Positions 1 through 11,691 of a stretch of DNA of 64,000 nt are shown one piece after another; position 1 is the stretch's first letter, and every line of letters begins with the position of its first letter. The notes beneath the pieces were generated by a model. That model worked only from the letters and a program-made list of their open reading frames with translations, did no database searches and was not told where the DNA came from. The translations under genes and the position numbers were made by a program. Source of the stretch: Melanocharis versteri (Eukaryota > Chordata > Aves > Passeriformes > Melanocharitidae); assembly GCA_013397845.1 (NCBI GenBank), contig VZTG01007782.1, positions 1,337,311 through 1,401,310 on the forward strand, read 5' to 3'.

Positions 1-64
1 ACACGAAAAATCTGTTGCACATTGAGGACGGAGCATTCAGAAATCTTCCAAAGCTAAAATACTT
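1..64 (+). CDS. LHCGR: LHCGR exon 4, 3' end (LRR)
   Basis: Reading frame begins at base 3 and gives TKNLLHIEDGAFRNLPKLKY plus two bases of a Leu codon, an LRR unit equivalent to human TKNLRYIEPGAF. The donor GTAAGA starts at base 65. The 5' end of the exon is cut off by the window edge. The numbering as exon 4 follows the human gene. Confidence 0.9.
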
Positions 65-3000
65 GTAAGAAAGAGTTCTATTCCTTTTCTGTTTTCTTTA
101 TTTATTCTTTTCTCCAAAGGAGTAGACAAATCAAATTAAGGAGTGTAAGGAAAAAGGTTTTTCATGCATTACAGTATCCTAGAAGTACATACATTGTTTA
201 CAACAGCTTTAACCTGTAGTTACCCAATAGTGAGGTCGTTCAGTGTACAAGGGAAGGGCAGTGATGGACAAAACAGAAGTCTGCAAAGTAGTTCTGGTAA
301 GCGCTTATTTCTGGAATAAAGCTTTCAGAATAACAGGTTACTAAACAAAAGGTGTAACTAAAATCTCTCCCTTGTGCTTAACACAGTGAGAACATACGCT
401 GCTCCTCCAGGACACTGCTTGAGAAGTCTAAAAAACTTGATTTTTGCAGGCCTTAGAAACACCTTTGGACCCTACTTAAAAATCATATTTGTCAGTCACC
501 TTTTAAAGCACTGTTAGACTTGAACCTACCAAGTTGGCTTCTTGTTGCATCCACTCTGGTAATATTTTCTGCTATAAATAGGAATTATGCTTTTCTCTAG
601 AAGCATTTGTAACACTGGAATAAGACAATTTCCAGACCTGACACAGATCTTCTCACTGGAAGCTCATTTTATTTTGTAAGTAGAGACCCATCCTAACCCC
701 TGCGAGTGTTTTCCATCTTGTTCCTGAGTCACTGACAAAAATACCTTTTTTTTTCCTTCGAAAGGGAGCTCTGTGATAACTTGCGTATGACAATTATACC
801 ACAAAATGCTTTCCAAGGGATGAACAATGAATCACTGACACTGTGAGTAAAATAATCCTAGCTCCAGTTCCTTCTCTGAGGATAACACTTCTGCTTGAGG
901 AAAGTGGGTTGACTTCACGAAAATCTTGACATTAAGCCCCATAAAAAATATATATGTATTGTGAGTTGAATTTCAAATGCCTAAGAAACATAGGGATGTT
1001 CTTCAAGATGTAGAGCAGAGTTTTATCCAAAAGATAACTTCACTTAGGAAAGAAAATAGGATGAGGGATCTAAATCTTCATCTTCCATGCGATGTTGTTT
1101 TTTAAAATACCATCAGCAGGGTATAAACTACAAAAGCTGCACTGGAGGCCAAAGTCTCCGTTCTTACCTCAGGGATGCAGTTTCTTGAAACAGTGCTTTC
1201 AGGGACCAAGCAGTCTGAGGGAGCTGAGCTTCAGCTGCACAGGGTCCCTCTGGAGAGTAGGGATGGAGACACAGAAGAAATTGGTACAAACTACGGATGC
1301 TGCTTCTTACCCTGATTTCCTTTGCCTCAGCTTACGTTCCTATCAGATCCCTATAAGTTTCCACACCCAAGACTTTCCTTTTAGCCAACAGTGGATTCAT
1401 TGCTTCAGCCCCCTGGGAGATGGGTGGGTTTGATGCTGTGAGATGCCCCACCTGAGGAACACAGACAGCCAGCGCAGAAAGAGCCCTGTGTGGATTTCAC
1501 AGCTCACTTGTCTTCACAAAAACTTCCACAAAGTAGTGCTGGAAGAGGAAGAATCACAAGCTGAGCCTCGCGGCAGGATGTGGCCAAAATTTGGGTCTCC
1601 CAAGGAAGGACCCCCTGAGCCATAGAGAGCAGCAGCAGGCCACCCACTTGGTGTGGCAGCCACAAGCCCCAGGGGAGCCCCGTGAAGCCAGCCTTTGGGG
1701 GCCAGGCTCCAGTACACAGCCAGCTGCCCAGAACTCCATGCGTATTTGCACCTGCAAGGGAGCTGTGCACATGAGCAAGAACTGCAGCTGATGGACTCTT
1801 CATCAGGCTGATGTGCCAGCATGACAGTAATTTTAACACAGATTTTATGTATTGACCAATACCTTCTGGAAACGAGAGAGGAACTGGGCATAAATGTGAC
1901 TGAATGCTGCTCCTGCACGATGCTAAAGAGGAGCAATTGCTTGGATTAGCGCACCGTTTCATCTTATGAGCCTCTTTCTTCCCAACAAGTTCTCAAAATA
2001 ACTTCAACAAAATTATGATTCTGCTAATGGTGCAAGAAAATGAACATAAAAGAGATGGAGAAAGGTGCTTAAAGTCTTTACTGTAACCCTAAAGTGTACT
2101 AAATGGGAGGGAGTCTAAGTCAGGAAACAGCCAACAGTCATTTTTCTCCCATCGTTTTGTGATAGGAAGCTCACCAGAAGAAGAAAAGAGTTATCTTATC
2201 AGCAGCTTCCTAATTGTAGAGCTACGTGCTAACTCCACCCCCTGTGGTTAGCTGTAATTAGGTGAAGTAATTCCTCTTGTTACAGCATGGTCTGGTGAAA
2301 CACGAGTAATCTATGGAGGTGTAAAGTCACCCTGCAGTCATACTTTGCACTGCAAGTAGCTAATTTAGCCTTTCCAACAGTTAATGTTTCTTGTGGATTG
2401 GGAAATCTATCCTACATATTGTCATGGTTTTTAAGGCTATCAGTAATTTTAGCATTGTGCTGAGGTAGATCCCTTCTATCAAATGGAGTCGGGTGCTCCC
2501 CACACTTAAGCTCTTGGGAGCAGGTTTCATAGGGGCCAGTTTGTGCTATCCCAAAAGCAAGTGGAAAAGCAACAGAAATGCTGTTTAATTAATAAACTGC
2601 GCCAAGTTTTCTATTAGGGCTTAATATTAATGAAAAAATAATATATACAAGTGACTATATTGAATTTCTGTTGTATGCATGAACTTAACATCACGAATGG
2701 GTATTAATGGACCCATAGGTTACATCTCCTAATGAAGGAGAAGAGCTGGACCTGAGGTGTGGCAGAGCCCAGCCTTCAGGTGTCTGGCCCCAGGGTGAGG
2801 AATCAGGAACCAGGGTGGCATCCAGTGTCCCTGTGCAGTGCAGGGGACAGCAAGGCTTCCACAGCACAAATCAAGCCTGGCAGCAGCACTTCGGAGGAGC
2901 TGATAATTCACTGACTGCTGGATGAGGCACAGCCCACCCCTGCCTCTCTGCAAAGCTGTCTCTTGGAAGATTTGTCTGTCCACAGAGGATCTGCAATCCA

Positions 3001-6000
3001 GCAGCTCCCTCCGGGCTTTACAGTTGCTTTCCACCTGACACATCTCCTGGCCTTGCAGTCTTCCAGCTGCACCTGCTGACACCACAAAATCCAGGGCTTC
3101 TGCCTCCAGGTCATTGTCTGTGTGCCAGGAGCTTACCTGGACTAATGTCCTGTTTCGGGATCTCAGCCCCAGGTAGGCACAGGTGAGCCCCTCCGCACGG
3201 GGAGGATCTGTACCTCAGCAGAAGTTCTCTGCAGCAGCTGAACAGGAAGGAGCTTAGAGGATTTAAACTGCATCTTTCTTTATTTAAGAGCTATAGTTAC
3301 CTTCATTCTTTATAAGCAGGCCCTCTAATAATTAAAATGAATGTAGCACCAAGGTTTGAAACTTGTAGTAGATGATGTAATCTCGCCTTTTCCAAATCTT
3401 TTTCCCTTACTTCTTTTAATCTCCAGCAAGTTGTATAAAAATGGATTTGAAGATATCCACAGCCATGCCTTCAATGGGACAAAGCTGAATCAATTGTGAG
3501 TATGCTATCCCTCCTCAGTAATTTAAACAGTAAATAACAATTTAAATACAGTCAGAGGCTCTTCCTTCAGTTTAACTGGCTCTGTCTTGTATTTCCCAAT
3601 ACCCATGAGAAAGCTGCATCTTTCAGTGTCATTGTGACTCAGTCATTAGTCCTGCAGCTCTTACTGCTTTTCCTGAAACAACATCCCTTAAAATAGTACA
3701 GCTTTTGCGAGAAAAGCTCATCATTCTTAACCAAATTTCATACATTATTGTAAAACCTGAAACAGTAGCCCAGACTAAGGAATCTACAGTTCATGTCTGG
3801 AAACATCCACAGTTTTCTAATCCCTCTTGCACGCTGGGGGACTAGTCTCTTGGTTTTGGGCAAAATATACGTTTGCTACTGTAGTGAAATAACCAGCCTG
3901 GTTGTTCCTAGTTTAAATCAGAAGAATATGGAATTTATCACATTTAAGTGTAGATGATAATGATCTGATGGCATCAGAGGAAGTAAAGGTCACATGGGAA
4001 ATACAAGGACTCCCCAGCCAGGCAGTGCAACTACCAGTGCTGTGGTGGGAGAAAGAATTGAAACAGGTGTGAAGAAGAAACCGAAAAAGTGATTTTTAAA
4101 ATAAAGACGTAAAGAGAGTTCATTTTTGGTTCCACAGAATCCTGAAGGACAACAAGAACCTCAGGCGGATACACAACGATGCCCTGAGAGGGGCCACAGG
4201 GCCAGATGTCCTGTAAGTATCCACAGCTGCATTACCTGAGTGTCCTGTGGGAACAGCACTGTGCCACCAGAGCTGTGTCACCACAGCAAACACAGGCTTT
4301 GGGTCTGGAGGGAGATTTGATCTCTTACCCTCTGTGAACAAAGTGGAAACTTGTCAACAAGATGCCATGAAATTACAGGGTGAAAGGAGTTTTCACCCTG
4401 GCAAACACGTATCAGCCAGTTCTAGTGTTGGCACTGATCTCCACCTCTTAGATACTTTGGGGTTTGCTTCATTTGTGTCAGATCCTCCTGATCCTGTTCC
4501 TGTGTCTTATGTTGTGACATTGCAAACTAACTTGTCCTTTGGTAGGATGGATATGTTTTGGCAATATATATTGGTCTAGAATTTGTTCATAAAAGTGAAC
4601 CAGCTGATTGCACACTGTAAGCGTGTGCTGAATGAAACTCGTTATTATCATCCTCATGATTTATTAATCAAGGACTTACTGGAGGGCTGCCCTGGCTGTA
4701 ACTCCATGCAATAAAACACAGTGTGGTTCTGTAAATAGCACTCTGTGCTGCACATGCCTTTTTTGTGCCTTTTATTGGTGCTTTATGGTACATGGCATTA
4801 CTGATATCACTTTCAGAATTGTGGGCCTTTTTTTCCTTTGTTTAATGTCCCGACTCTGAAAATCCTTCGTCACTGATGGACTTTCTTCACACAAGGAGCC
4901 CCTCTGAAGTTACGCTAAGCAAAACTGCTCAGGTTTGTGTCGGCAAGAATGACGGATTCCTTTGCAATTTTAATTAATAGCCACTTAATTAAAGCACCTA
5001 GAACAGCCCTTCAGAGCCAAGCAGAGAGCCAGGACGGTGTCCTACCTGTTAGCCAGCTGGAGAGTTACTTTTGCCCACCTTCTTCTCTCCCTGTCTCTGG
5101 CTTAAAGAGGCGTCCCTCACTCCATGCATGGATTTCAAATGGAAAGGTCAGGACACAGCCCCTGGAGTGGCGGGTTTCAGTTTCCCCAGGACAAAGGGAG
5201 CTCCTTGCCCGGCTGGAGCTGCTGGGCCACAGGGATGCTCTTAACCCGCTGCTTTGTAGTTTCACAGACCATCTCTCTGAGCTGGGCATCAGGTGCCGAA
5301 GTGGCTTTGTAGACCTGAACCTTCGTGAAAAAAGCAGTTCCTGTTACCCTCCATCATGCTTTGGTGGTATTTTTATAGGGATGAAAAGGAAAGTGAAAGC
5401 TCTCTTTGTTTTGCAGGGATATTTCTTCGACAGCACTGGAGTCCCTGCCTAGTTACGGGCTTGAGGCCATTCAGGTCTTAAATGCAACGTCATCTTACTC
5501 ATTGAAGAGGCTGCCACCGCTGGATAAATTCAGCAGTCTTCTGGAAGCTGTCCTAACATATCCCAGCCACTGCTGTGCTTTTCGAAATCTAAGGACAGAA
5601 AAGTAAGTCCAAATAGCACATTACTGTACTGCGGTGCTTCAGAAGCTCCAAAATGGCAATTCTGCTTTATTCAGCTCACAAGGTTCGATTATCTTTATTC
5701 CAGTTACAGGGGAGCTGTGGTACATTGCAAGGCCTTGCTGGAAACAGCAAATCACTGCTAAGGCCAGGAAAATTACGTCCGTTTATTTTAGAGCAGAAAT
5801 GGATCCCATCCTGTGCCCTGGATCTGCCAGCAGAAACACTATTCTAAGTTTGTTTAAAGCTTGTATTTTTCTTGGTATCTCAATTAAAAGCCTACTGGCA
5901 CACAGGAGATGGATCTTTATCAATAGCATGTTGCTCTAATTAAAAAAAAAAGAAACCCCTGTAGCCTTTAGCTATGTAGCTTAATTAATACAGGTGATAT

Positions 6001-9000
6001 GATGACATAGTAGAAAGGGCAAGCTTTCAATTACCCACCAAAATTAGGACGTGCCACAAGCCTACAGAGAGAAGTTACACAGTTTAGTTCCAACTATTTC
6101 AAGTAACAGCCAGTATTGTTCTCCCCACAACTGGAAACCATGGCACAGGGAGAGCTTTGTGTCCACAAACTTGGGGCAGTTAATCCGAGACAAATGAAGC
6201 TCATTTTTCAGCATTTAAGTTTCAAAGAAACCAGCCCTCAGCTGGCTTTAGGCAGCCAAAGCAACCCCAAATGAGTTTAGTTTGAGCCACGAAGGCGCCT
6301 CGCTTCTCATCTGTCCCAAATGAAGGCCGCAGAAAAGACGTACTGAGGAGGCAGTTGCAGTAGTGAGAGGCTTGATCCGTGTCATTCCCATGCCTCTGCT
6401 TCAGGGATGTCCTGGAAAGGCAGGAGTAGATTCCAGCTCTTTAGGGTAAAATTAGGGGTGATGCTATGCTTTCTCTGCCTACCTCATTTTACTGAGGAGT
6501 TCTTGATTCTGCAAGAACAGAACAAAGACTGTACTGTCAAGCATTTCCATTGCTGATGAACTGATTCAGTCACAGATCACATCTCTGAGTGTATTAAATG
6601 CAGGAGCAACTCTGGGAGAGAAAAAAAATGCATTCATTCTTATAAAGATAACTACATTTCTGATACTGTATTATTTTTTGGGTGCTTAACTTTGCAACAT
6701 GAGCATGGTCTATAAAAACGGGTGGCTTAGTAAGTCACTTTTTTATATTAAGTGACTGTTTTCTTAGCAAATTGCAGCGGGGAAAAACCTGTGCAAATCA
6801 GGAAATGACTGCTCCCCTACCAGGGGCACCAGCAATGAGGTGAGACAAAGCCATTTCCAGTCAAACTGGTAGAGTACCTGGCTACTTCTTTCAAAGCCTC
6901 AAAACCAGAGATTTTGCCAAATATGTCATCTTTCAACTTGTACTATTCAAACTGCTTTACTTCAAGCATGCAAAGTCTACCTCCAGATCTCAGACAGTTT
7001 TTTAAATAGGGTCACCTGAATGGGCTTGGGGCTGAGCTGCTGGAAAACAGCTCTGCAGAGGACCTGGGGGTCCTGGTGGACAACAAGCTGTCCCTGAGCT
7101 AGTAGTGGGTCCTTGTGGCCAAGAATGCCAATGGTGTCCTGGGGAACATTAGGAAGAGCACTGTCAGCAAGGCAAGGGAGGTGATCCTGCCCCTCTGTTG
7201 AGTCTTGGTGAGGCCAGTCTGGAGTGCTGTGTCCAGTTCTGGGACCCCCAGGATGAGAGAGACATGGAGCCCCTGGAGCTGGTCCTGTGGAGGGCTTTGA
7301 GATGATAAAGGGACTGGAGCATCCCTCTGATGAGGAAAGGCTGAGGGAGCTGGGCCTGTTCAGCCTGGAGAAGAGACACTGAGAGGGAACCTCCTCAACA
7401 TCTGTCAGGGTCTGCAGGGAGGGTGTCAAGAGGATGATTCCAGGCTCTGCTCAGTGGTGCCAGTCAGTAGGACAAGAGGCAACAGGCAGGAACTGAGGCA
7501 CAGGAAGTTCCACCTGAACACGAGGAAGAACGTCCTTCTGTGCAGGTAACCAAGCACTGGAATAGGTTGCACCCACGGTGGTCCCTTCCAACCTGACCCA
7601 TTCTGTGGTTCTGTACCAGGCCAGTTTCCCAGCAGCTGTTAACAGGCACTTCTCCAAAGGCCAGCCTAACTGCTTCCATTCATCCTAGTGGAGAATCTGG
7701 CCCACTTCAATACAGTATTTCAAAACACTAACCTTTTCATTCTAGTTCAAGTTATTTGACTATAAAAAAAAATGCATCCTAGGCAATAACCAAGGTGAAA
7801 GACCATCCTTACACACCCTTACACTGCCTATTTTCACAGTGTTTGAAGCCTTCTCCTTTCCACTTCCATATGTCTACAGGAACTGTTCATGCTGCCACGA
7901 GGCCAGTGCTGGCTTACCTTACATGTCTGTGAAGATCACTTGCAGAGAAGGCAAGACTTTGGCCAAAATCCAGCCCGAAACTTAACTTTCTTCTCATCCT
8001 TCTTGCAGACAGAATTTGCTGCTTTCCATTTTTGACAACTTCTCCAAGGAGTGTGAAAGCACCATGAGGAAACCGACTAACGAAATGCTGTAAGTACCTC
8101 TCTGCATAGAGATGATGCAAGTAGCAAATACAGACCTCCTCCCCTTTCTGCTGCTCACATGTTTTGTCACTAAGTAGGTCTTTGCCAACCAATTCCGTCA
8201 CCCCTGCAAGTTAGACAGTGGTTATTTTACTACCATTAAACCAAGATCTGGATGTTCAAAAGGAAAGGAGAATAAAAAGCCCTCATGATTTCAGCAGCTT
8301 CACTCATTCCAGTTTGTCTTCTGCATTCTGAAAGGATTTCAAAACAATGATTAAATATTTACAGAAGTTAGTGGCCTACATGGAGGCTTTCCATTCCCTG
8401 AAATAATTGCGGTTGGTGTGATTCAAAGAAGAGCTGCTATTGTTAACCTTTTTTTTTTTACCTGTAGAAAGGATAATTAGAACTCTGCATATCAGTAGTT
8501 TTCCACAGTAGAATGGAGTTCCTGAGCTAAAAGTGTCATGACCCTGTGCCAGTGGTTTACTCCATCTGAACATGTCTTTTCATATCATCACAGTTTTGCT
8601 TGGCAGTGTTCAGTGTGACAATGAGAAAGGCTAATATCAAAACTGTTGTGCTGGCTGTGCTGGATGACACGGGCTCTAACCCAGCTTTAAAGGGAGAAGT
8701 TTAAGGATTTGCTATTCTTCATCCCTCTACAGCTAAATGGGAGACCTTGGGACTTGTTAGCAGCCCTGACATGGCGCCAAAGCATTGTAAAGTCTAGAAG
8801 AAACAAGGTTATGGTCACAAAATTCCAATGGCTAAACACAGCTGAAATGTGATTGATTCATTGGGATAATTACTTCCTTGGATGTTATCTTGTTTGCTGG
8901 TTGGTGAGGCCTCCTACACTTGCCATTTGGTTCTATCTGCTTGTTTTGGATTAGCATCTGTTGCACTCGTGCTGTGCATTAAGTAGCCTGCCCAGACTAT

Positions 9001-11590
9001 TGGCTCCTGAAGCTTTTTGCTTTGGCAAATCCTAATCCCAGCAATTCTCTGAGCAAATATTATAATAAGCAAATGAAAGTAAGGTTATGGTTCATGGGCT
9101 TAATGGCTGCAGAACCACAGCAGAAATCATCTGAAAGTCCTGAGTTCTTATTAGTAAAAGAAAAAAACCCACAAAAATCCAGCTTGCACATAGCAGCACA
9201 TTTACAAAGCTTCTCAGAAAATCACAATCATTTTTATTAGTAAATAGAGTCAAATGTATTCCCTGCTCTTCCAGTTTGAGGCAGGCGAGTGAATGCAAGA
9301 CATTGGGCAGTTTTTCATACACAGAGAGAAGAGTTAGGATAACAAGTTTGGGAAGTTATTTGCCCCACAGGAATAGCTGGAAAGCAGCTCAGTTTCATTT
9401 GCCAGTTAAGACCGTGCTCCAGAAATATCATTTAATGGACATGCTTCAGTGGATGCGGAAGCTTAAGCATGTATTTAAATTATCCTAAAGCTACCAGTTT
9501 TCTCAAGAGTTGTCCTCAACAGAGAAACTTTCCAAGTCTCACAGTGCAGACTGAGTGTTTGCCCACCAAACACTCACAGTCAGGATGATTGGGAGGTTGG
9601 GAAATAGGCACCTGTTATGGCAGGGAAGTGCCAGAAAAGACAGTGTTAGCTTTTAAAGCGCTTCTTCTTTGGTAGGCTTATCACCACACTCTTGATGACC
9701 TGGAGATTATAGAAGCCTGTCCTAAAAACCTACAACATTTTTTATTAGGCATTGGGTCCAGCCTAAAATTTAATAAATTCCTAGCTGTCAGCGTTACTTA
9801 GTTAACCATGCACTACTTGCCTTATAATACTGCAAACATCAAGTTCCTCAGCACCTCCTAAGCCACACGTAGTCTCAGGAATTCGTTTGCTAAGTGCCTT
9901 TCCTATGGGGAGCAAAGGTGTAGAGTTAAAATCCATAGGTTATTTTAGTATGGCTTCTACAACTGCCTGCGAAACCTCTGTGCATCAAACCTGTAATCCA
10001 TCAGCCCAAGTGTTACTGTAGCTTGGACTGCAGCCAACCAGCAGCATGAGAACGATGGCTCCCTCACAAAGCAGTCACAATAAAGTACTTAAAAACAAGC
10101 AAGTTGTATAAGAGAGCATTTCTGTGGATAGGACTGTGACCCCTGCTGCTCTCCAAGGCTGCTTCCCAAACACAAAGCATCCTTACAAGGCTTCGTTGTT
10201 TGTAAACACCCTGTAGAAACACATGGAGGAAGTCACAGTTTTAAAACAACTGTTATCTGTTGTCTTTTGCAAAAGCATGCAAGTAGCATGTTACAAATAA
10301 TTCACTTCTATTTGGGGGGTGGGGGGCTGGCTTTTTCATGGTTACAGAGATGACTCCGACAACACGTCGCTGTGGTCAGCGGAGAGGAACACGCACCCCT
10401 TTGCGACAGATGAAGGAAGTTCTCCCTACAGCTACTCAACCATTTTCGATGACAGCGAAATGGCCGGCTTTGACTTTGAGTATGACTTTTGTCAGCCTAA
10501 AGTCCTCACGTGCACTCCGGAACCAGATGCCTTTAATCCCTGCGAAGACATCCTGGGATACAGCTTCCTCAGAGTGCTCATCTGGTTCATAAACATCCTC
10601 GCCATCGCCGGCAATTTCACCGTGCTCCTCGTTCTCCTGACCAGCCACTATAAGCTCACCGTCCCTCGCTTCCTCATGTGCAACCTCTCCTTCGCCGACT
10701 TCTGCATGGGGCTGTACCTCCTGCTCATCGCCTCCGTGGACGCCCAGACCAGCGGTCAGTACTACAACCACGCCATCGACTGGCAGACGGGCAGCGGCTG
10801 CAGCACGGCCGGGTTCTTCACGGTGTTCGCCAGCGAGCTGTCGGTGTACACGCTGACGGTGATCACCCTGGAGCGCTGGCACACCATCACCTACGCCATG
10901 CAGCTGGACCGCAAGCTGCGCCTGCGCCACGCCGTGCCCATCATGCTCGGGGGCTGGCTGTTCTCCATCGGCATCGCCGTGCTGCCTCTCTTCGGGGTCA
11001 GCAGCTACATGAAGGTCAGCATCTGTTTGCCCATGGATATCGAAACGGGCCTTTCCCAAGCCTACATCCTGCTGATCTTGGTGCTGAACGTTGTCGCCTT
11101 TGTTGTCATTTGTGCCTGCTACATCAAGATTTACATCGCTGTGCAGAACCCGGAGCTGGTAGCAGCCAATAAAGACACCAAGGTCGCCAAGAGAATGGCA
11201 ATACTGATCTTCACGGATTTCACCTGCATGGCCCCCATCTCCTTTTTTGCCATATCCGCTGCCTTCAAAGTTCCTCTCATCACAGTGACCAACTCCAAGA
11301 TCCTGCTGGTTTTATTTTACCCTGTCAACTCCTGCGCTAACCCTTTCCTCTATGCGATTTTCACCAAAGCATTTCGGAGGGATTTCTTTCTGCTGTTGAG
11401 CAAGCTTGGTTGCTGCAAGAGCCGAGCAGAGCTCTACAGGATGAACTATTTCTCTGCTTATAACTCCAACTGCAAGAACGGCAGCGCAGCCACAGCCCCC
11501 AGCAAAGCCTCCCAAGCAATCCTGCTCTTGTCAGCCTTAGAGAAGCCCTATCCTGCACTACGGGACAAGACATCTCACAAGGAAAATTAA
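1..11590 (+). CDS. LHCGR: Luteinizing hormone/choriogonadotropin receptor, 3' part of gene (exon 4 end to exon 11)
   Basis: Glycoprotein-hormone receptor at the plasma membrane of gonadal cells; it binds LH through an LRR ectodomain and signals mainly through Gs and cAMP. The coding join visible here is 1-64, 601-675, 765-842, 3427-3495, 4138-4212, 5417-5602, 8009-8089 and 10348-11590. All junctions are GT/AG and phase 2, as is usual for this family, and the join gives 622 codons plus TAA. Exon sizes 75, 78, 69, 75, 186 and 81 match the LRR-receptor layout. LHCGR is preferred over FSHR or TSHR because of the ectodomain wording (NAFQGMNNES, TYPSHCCAFRNL), the short exon 10, the NSCANPFLYAIF helix 7, the GCCK palmitoylation site and the neighbouring GTF2A1L. 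Exons 1-3 (signal peptide and first LRRs) lie left of the window. If they match mammals in length, the protein would be about 728 residues, roughly 29 longer than human, because of a longer hinge. Confidence 0.96.
601..675 (+). CDS. LHCGR: LHCGR exon 5 (LRR)
   Basis: 75-nt exon after acceptor TTTTCTCTAG, with donor GTAAGT at 676. The peptide starts SICNTGIRQFPDLTQIF, corresponding to human SICNTGIRKFPDVTKVF. The following intron (676-764) is only 89 nt. Confidence 0.93.
765..842 (+). CDS. LHCGR: LHCGR exon 6 (LRR)
   Basis: 78-nt exon following a T-rich tract and CGAAAG acceptor, with donor GTGAGT at 843. The peptide includes ELCDNLRMTIIPQNAFQG and then MNNESLTL, which is diagnostic of LH-receptor LRRs. 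The next intron (843-3426, 2.6 kb) holds scattered short ORFs but nothing recognisable. Confidence 0.94.
3427..3495 (+). CDS. LHCGR: LHCGR exon 7 (LRR)
   Basis: 69-nt exon. The acceptor is TCTCCAG ending at 3426; a second AG four bases later would break the phase-2 join. The peptide is KLYKNGFEDIHSHAFNGTKL, matching human [20 protein letters not shown] and including an N-glycosylation motif NGT. The donor GTGAGT starts at 3496. Confidence 0.94.
4138..4212 (+). CDS. LHCGR: LHCGR exon 8 (LRR)
   Basis: 75-nt exon after TTCCACAG, with donor GTAAGT at 4213. It encodes ILKDNKNLRRIHNDALRGAT then GPDVL, parallel to human [25 protein letters not shown]. The flanking introns (3496-4137 and 4213-5416) show no other feature. 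Confidence 0.94.
5417..5602 (+). CDS. LHCGR: LHCGR exon 9 (last LRRs and start of hinge)
   Basis: 186-nt exon, the characteristic exon-9 length in LH receptors. The acceptor TTTTGCAG ends at 5416 and the donor GTAAGT starts at 5603. It carries ALESLPSYGLEAIQVLNATS and then the conserved hinge cysteine block TYPSHCCAFRNL. The two adjacent cysteines form hinge disulfides in this family. Confidence 0.96.
5603..8008 (+). other. LHCGR: LHCGR intron 9 with embedded CR1
   Basis: 2.4-kb phase-2 intron between exons 9 and 10. Its only recognisable content is the CR1 fragment near 7.0-7.6 kb. The rest is AT-rich unique sequence. Confidence 0.85.
7020..7616 (+). mobile_element. CR1 LINE 3' fragment in LHCGR intron 9
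   Basis: Recognised by the usual CR1 phrases in sense order: GACCTGGGGGTCCTGGTGGA, GAGGTGATCCTGCCCCTCT, GGGCCTGTTCAGCCTGGAGA, AGGACAAGAGGCAACAGGCA and the terminal CCTTCCAACCTGACCCATTC. It is 5'-truncated, like most CR1 copies. It also lacks the segment normally found between 'CACTGGAATAGGTTG' and 'GGTCCCTTCCAACC', which indicates an internal deletion. All frames are broken, so it is not active. Exact ends are approximate. Confidence 0.93.
8009..8089 (+). CDS. LHCGR: LHCGR exon 10 (hinge)
   Basis: 81-nt exon, the same length as human exon 10. The acceptor CTTCTTGCAG ends at 8008 and the donor GTAAGT starts at 8090. It encodes QNLLLSIFDNFSKECESTMR and then KPTNEML, corresponding to human [20 protein letters not shown]. 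The NFS glycosylation motif is kept. The exon is intact with good splice sites, so it is probably included in mRNA. Confidence 0.93.
8090..10347 (+). other. LHCGR: LHCGR intron 10
   Basis: 2.3-kb intron between exons 10 and 11, without a recognisable gene or repeat. It ends with an unusual G-rich tract (10314-10326) just before the exon 11 acceptor. Confidence 0.8.
10348..11590 (+). CDS. LHCGR: LHCGR exon 11 (hinge end, seven-helix domain, cytoplasmic tail)
   Basis: 1243-nt terminal coding exon. The acceptor GGTTACAG ends at 10347; the open frame running further 5' is intronic. It begins with a 48-residue acidic hinge segment ending in FEYDFC (10349-10492), then seven membrane helices. The DRY-equivalent ERW motif is at 10871-10879. 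Helix 6 contains FTDFTCMAPISFF, helix 7 has NPFLY at 11339-11353, and the paired palmitoylation cysteines GCCK follow at 11411-11416. The Ser/Thr-containing tail ends HKEN then TAA at 11588-11590. GC content is much higher than in the flanking introns, as usual for avian receptor exons. A long antisense ORF here is only a shadow. Confidence 0.97.
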
Positions 11591-11685
11591 CCCGGAGTGC
11601 CAAGAGATGCAGCACTTCACAAGGACAGTTGTGATTATCTTAGTGACTAGGGATTGTTTTATATTATCTTGAACATTTCATAAGA

Positions 11686-11691
11686 AATAAA
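11686..11691 (+). terminator. LHCGR: LHCGR candidate polyadenylation signal
   Basis: AATAAA 96 bases after the stop codon. It is the first canonical hexamer in the 3'UTR, and longer 3' ends cannot be excluded. Confidence 0.5.

Noticed and set aside
4937..5452. 171-codon open frame on + in LHCGR intron 8
   Set aside because: It runs out of frame into exon 9 and resembles no family; the real exon is 5417-5602.
7007..7679. Minus-strand frames of 68-150 codons over the first CR1
   Set aside because: They are antisense readings of the CR1 fragment, not genes.
10436..11059. 207-codon open frame antisense to LHCGR exon 11
   Set aside because: It mirrors the GC-rich coding exon; composition is low-complexity and no independent splice or start evidence exists.
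1..11590. FSHR or TSHR instead of LHCGR
   Set aside because: The short 81-nt exon 10, hinge wording, C-terminal tail and adjacent GTF2A1L all fit LHCGR; TSHR has a much longer hinge and is not next to GTF2A1L.
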